Of a DNA stretch of 6,371 nt, positions 5,255 to 6,371 are shown one piece after another. The translations under genes and the position numbers were made by a program. Every line of letters starts with the position of its first letter. Positions within the stretch are counted from its first letter, which is position 1. The stretch is from positions 1 through 6,371 of the forward strand of contig DAQA01000021.1 of the NCBI GenBank assembly GCA_002502685.1, read 5' to 3'. This DNA is from Euryarchaeota archaeon UBA202. Its GTDB lineage: Archaea; Thermoplasmatota; E2; UBA202. The notes beneath the pieces are model-generated. The model had not been told where the DNA came from and made no database searches. It was given only the letters and a program-made list of their open reading frames with translations.

Positions 5255-6217
5255 ATGATCAGACATACGATTTTTATAGGGCTTTTTCTTATCATTATGT
5301 TGATAGTTTATCCTGTTTATCCAATGGATGCATATGATGTGGCCCCTCCAGATGAACCAGGTCCATACCATATTGGTTTTTATCGTGTGTCTTATGATGT
5401 ATCACCATATGGACATTACCAAGCGGCAATCCGTTACCCTGCCAAAAAAGAGGGGTTATTAGCACCATATGACCCATCTGGGGCACCATTTCCTGGAATA
5501 GTAGTTGGGAATGGTTTTGCTGGGTCGGACTGGAATATTAAATGGATTTGCCGTCATCTTACTTCCCATGGCTATATAACCATATGTTTTACACCACCTG
5601 ATAATAAATTAGGTGATACAACACAATGGGCTTATGGTTTCCAAGGAGGTATTGATAAACTCAAATCCCAAAATGGTTGTGTTTTCTCACCAATCCGTGG
5701 GCTCTTAGATACTACTGTATTTGGTGCGATTGGTCTTTCTATGGGGGGAGCAGGCTGTATAGAAGCGACAGGATCTCAAGGTTCGGAAATTGATACAGTT
5801 GTTACACTTGCCCCCGCACGTTCTGACTGCACGCTATCTGCCGCAAAAAACATAACGGTGCCGATTCAATTCCAGGTTGGTAATGATGATGGAATGGTCC
5901 CCCCGGAACGTGTACTTTCTTACTACTTAAACTTCACAGGATATGAGATGGTAAAGGAGTACCTGTCAATTACGGGTGGTAATCATATCGGTTTCATTGA
6001 CGAGTTTTACGCTAGAATTGCAAAATGGATAGGTTTAGACAATCCACATACTATCGAATTTGAGGAACAGCATCGGGTTTCTAGTAAATATTTCACTTCT
6101 TGGTTCCATTATCATCTCCTAGATCGTACTGAATATTTCACCTACATCTTTGGTGATGAAGCAATGAATGATTTACATAGTGGAACACTCTCTGACCTAA
6201 GATACTATATCCCCTAG
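5255..6217 (+). CDS. Secreted alpha/beta hydrolase of the cutinase/PETase-like esterase type
   Basis: A 320-residue serine hydrolase with a signal peptide (about residues 1-23), so probably exported. The mature part follows the polyesterase-lipase-cutinase pattern: GPYHIGFYRVSYDV (36-49), an oxyanion-loop segment GNGFAG (85-90), IKWICRHLTSHGY (95-107), the nucleophile elbow GLSMGGAG (160-167) with Ser162, the acid Asp212 in GNDDGMVPP, and His244 in GGNH. Compared with Ideonella PETase from memory, Ser160, Asp206 and His237 correspond to these, Phe88 sits at the oxyanion Tyr87, and Met163 at Met161. The tryptophan before the serine is replaced by Leu161, and the second tryptophan (185) has no counterpart near Arg189. 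Expected reaction: hydrolysis of carboxyl esters; the natural substrate is unknown (lipid, plant polyester, or small esters). A dienelactone-hydrolase-like or acetylxylan-type role is the alternative. About 60 residues after the histidine form an unusual aromatic-rich C-terminal extension. Five cysteines do not match the PETase disulfides. Start chosen for the signal peptide. Confidence 0.8.
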   Translation: MIRHTIFIGLFLIIMLIVYPVYPMDAYDVAPPDEPGPYHIGFYRVSYDVSPYGHYQAAIRYPAKKEGLLAPYDPSGAPFPGIVVGNGFAGSDWNIKWICRHLTSHGYITICFTPPDNKLGDTTQWAYGFQGGIDKLKSQNGCVFSPIRGLLDTTVFGAIGLSMGGAGCIEATGSQGSEIDTVVTLAPARSDCTLSAAKNITVPIQFQVGNDDGMVPPERVLSYYLNFTGYEMVKEYLSITGGNHIGFIDEFYARIAKWIGLDNPHTIEFEEQHRVSSKYFTSWFHYHLLDRTEYFTYIFGDEAMNDLHSGTLSDLRYYIP

Positions 6218-6274
6218 GGAAAAAATATTTAGTGGCTTTTCTGTTCTCTCATTTCTCACAAGGAATTAAACATC

Positions 6275-6283
6275 TATTTTTTA
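6275..6283 (+). terminator. T-tract terminator for the hydrolase gene
   Basis: Downstream of the stop at 6217 the plus strand is pyrimidine-rich (6236-6258) and then has a six-base T-run at 6277-6282, suited to T-tract termination in archaea. Confidence 0.35.
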
Positions 6284-6291
6284 GCCCGGTC

Positions 6292-6306
6292 CGGGATTTG
6301 GACTCG
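6292..6306. repeat. Possible degenerate copy 4 of the CGAAT intergenic repeat
   Basis: CGGGATTTGGACTCG agrees at 11 of 15 positions with both 4052-4066 and 5164-5178, but the CGAAT core has degenerated. This is a weak match. Confidence 0.2.
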
Positions 6307-6316
6307 TTTTTACTAG

Positions 6317-6371
6317 CAAAAAAAAGGGATTCAACAGAGCTGAAAAGAAAAAAAGGGGAGGGGATAAAAAA
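6317..6371 (-). terminator. Probable terminator of a minus-strand gene beyond the right edge
   Basis: A-runs at 6318-6326, in the GAAAAGAAAAAAAGGGG segment, and at the last six bases read as repeated T-tracts on the minus strand, like those following the two minus-strand genes in this window. This predicts a gene ending just to the right, convergent with the hydrolase. Confidence 0.3.

Noticed and set aside
5295..5489. 64-codon minus-strand frame opposite the hydrolase
   Set aside because: It is antisense to the clearly coding N-terminal part of the hydrolase.
6284..6306. tRNA T-arm-like text (GGGATTTGGAC) on the opposite strand
   Set aside because: The flanking bases do not form the five-base stem and no acceptor or anticodon arm can be found, so it is not a tRNA.
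1..6371. CRISPR array, toxin-antitoxin pair or defence operon
   Set aside because: No regularly spaced repeats and no gene of these families is visible on either strand.

Overview
This 6.4 kb AT-rich window most likely comes from an archaeon. The evidence is TATA-box-like promoters about 25-35 bases upstream of start codons or inferred transcript starts, one nearly leaderless gene, T-tract terminators, and secreted protein families common in heterotrophic archaea. The combination of a gingipain-like C25 protease and surface proteins with aspartate-rich calcium repeats fits sediment Thermoplasmatota (for example Marine Benthic Group D relatives). That placement is an inference; no marker gene is present.

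Layout. Bases 1-119 hold the broken N-terminal part of a transposase resembling the IS110 family, on the minus strand and running off the left edge. Bases 190-702 have no convincing gene but contain a strong AT hairpin and a TATA box. A small winged-helix DNA-binding protein (703-951, plus) follows; its 5' flank looks like a decayed extension of the same gene. After a 456-base gap comes a large secreted C25 cysteine protease (1408-3903, minus). After a 356-base gap rich in palindromes lies a membrane-anchored calcium-repeat surface protein (4260-5024, minus). A secreted alpha/beta hydrolase of the cutinase/PETase type (5255-6217, plus) is divergent from it. The right edge is A-rich and looks like a terminator for a minus-strand gene outside the window.

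The three large proteins all carry an N-terminal export or anchor segment, so this stretch is an extracellular-function cluster: proteolysis, a surface calcium/adhesion module, and ester hydrolysis. A role in feeding on external polymers is a reasonable inference, but each gene appears to have its own promoter and nothing shows co-regulation.

The most interesting signals are: (1) the hydrolase, whose catalytic and oxyanion positions line up with bacterial PET hydrolases/cutinases; (2) a roughly 200-residue beta-rich insertion inside the protease catalytic domain; and (3) a short repeat family (core CGAAT, consensus ATTTNGGCNCGAATCTAC) found in the gaps flanking the three secreted genes, with a weaker fourth copy. 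I found no CRISPR array, tRNA, rRNA or recognisable defence system.
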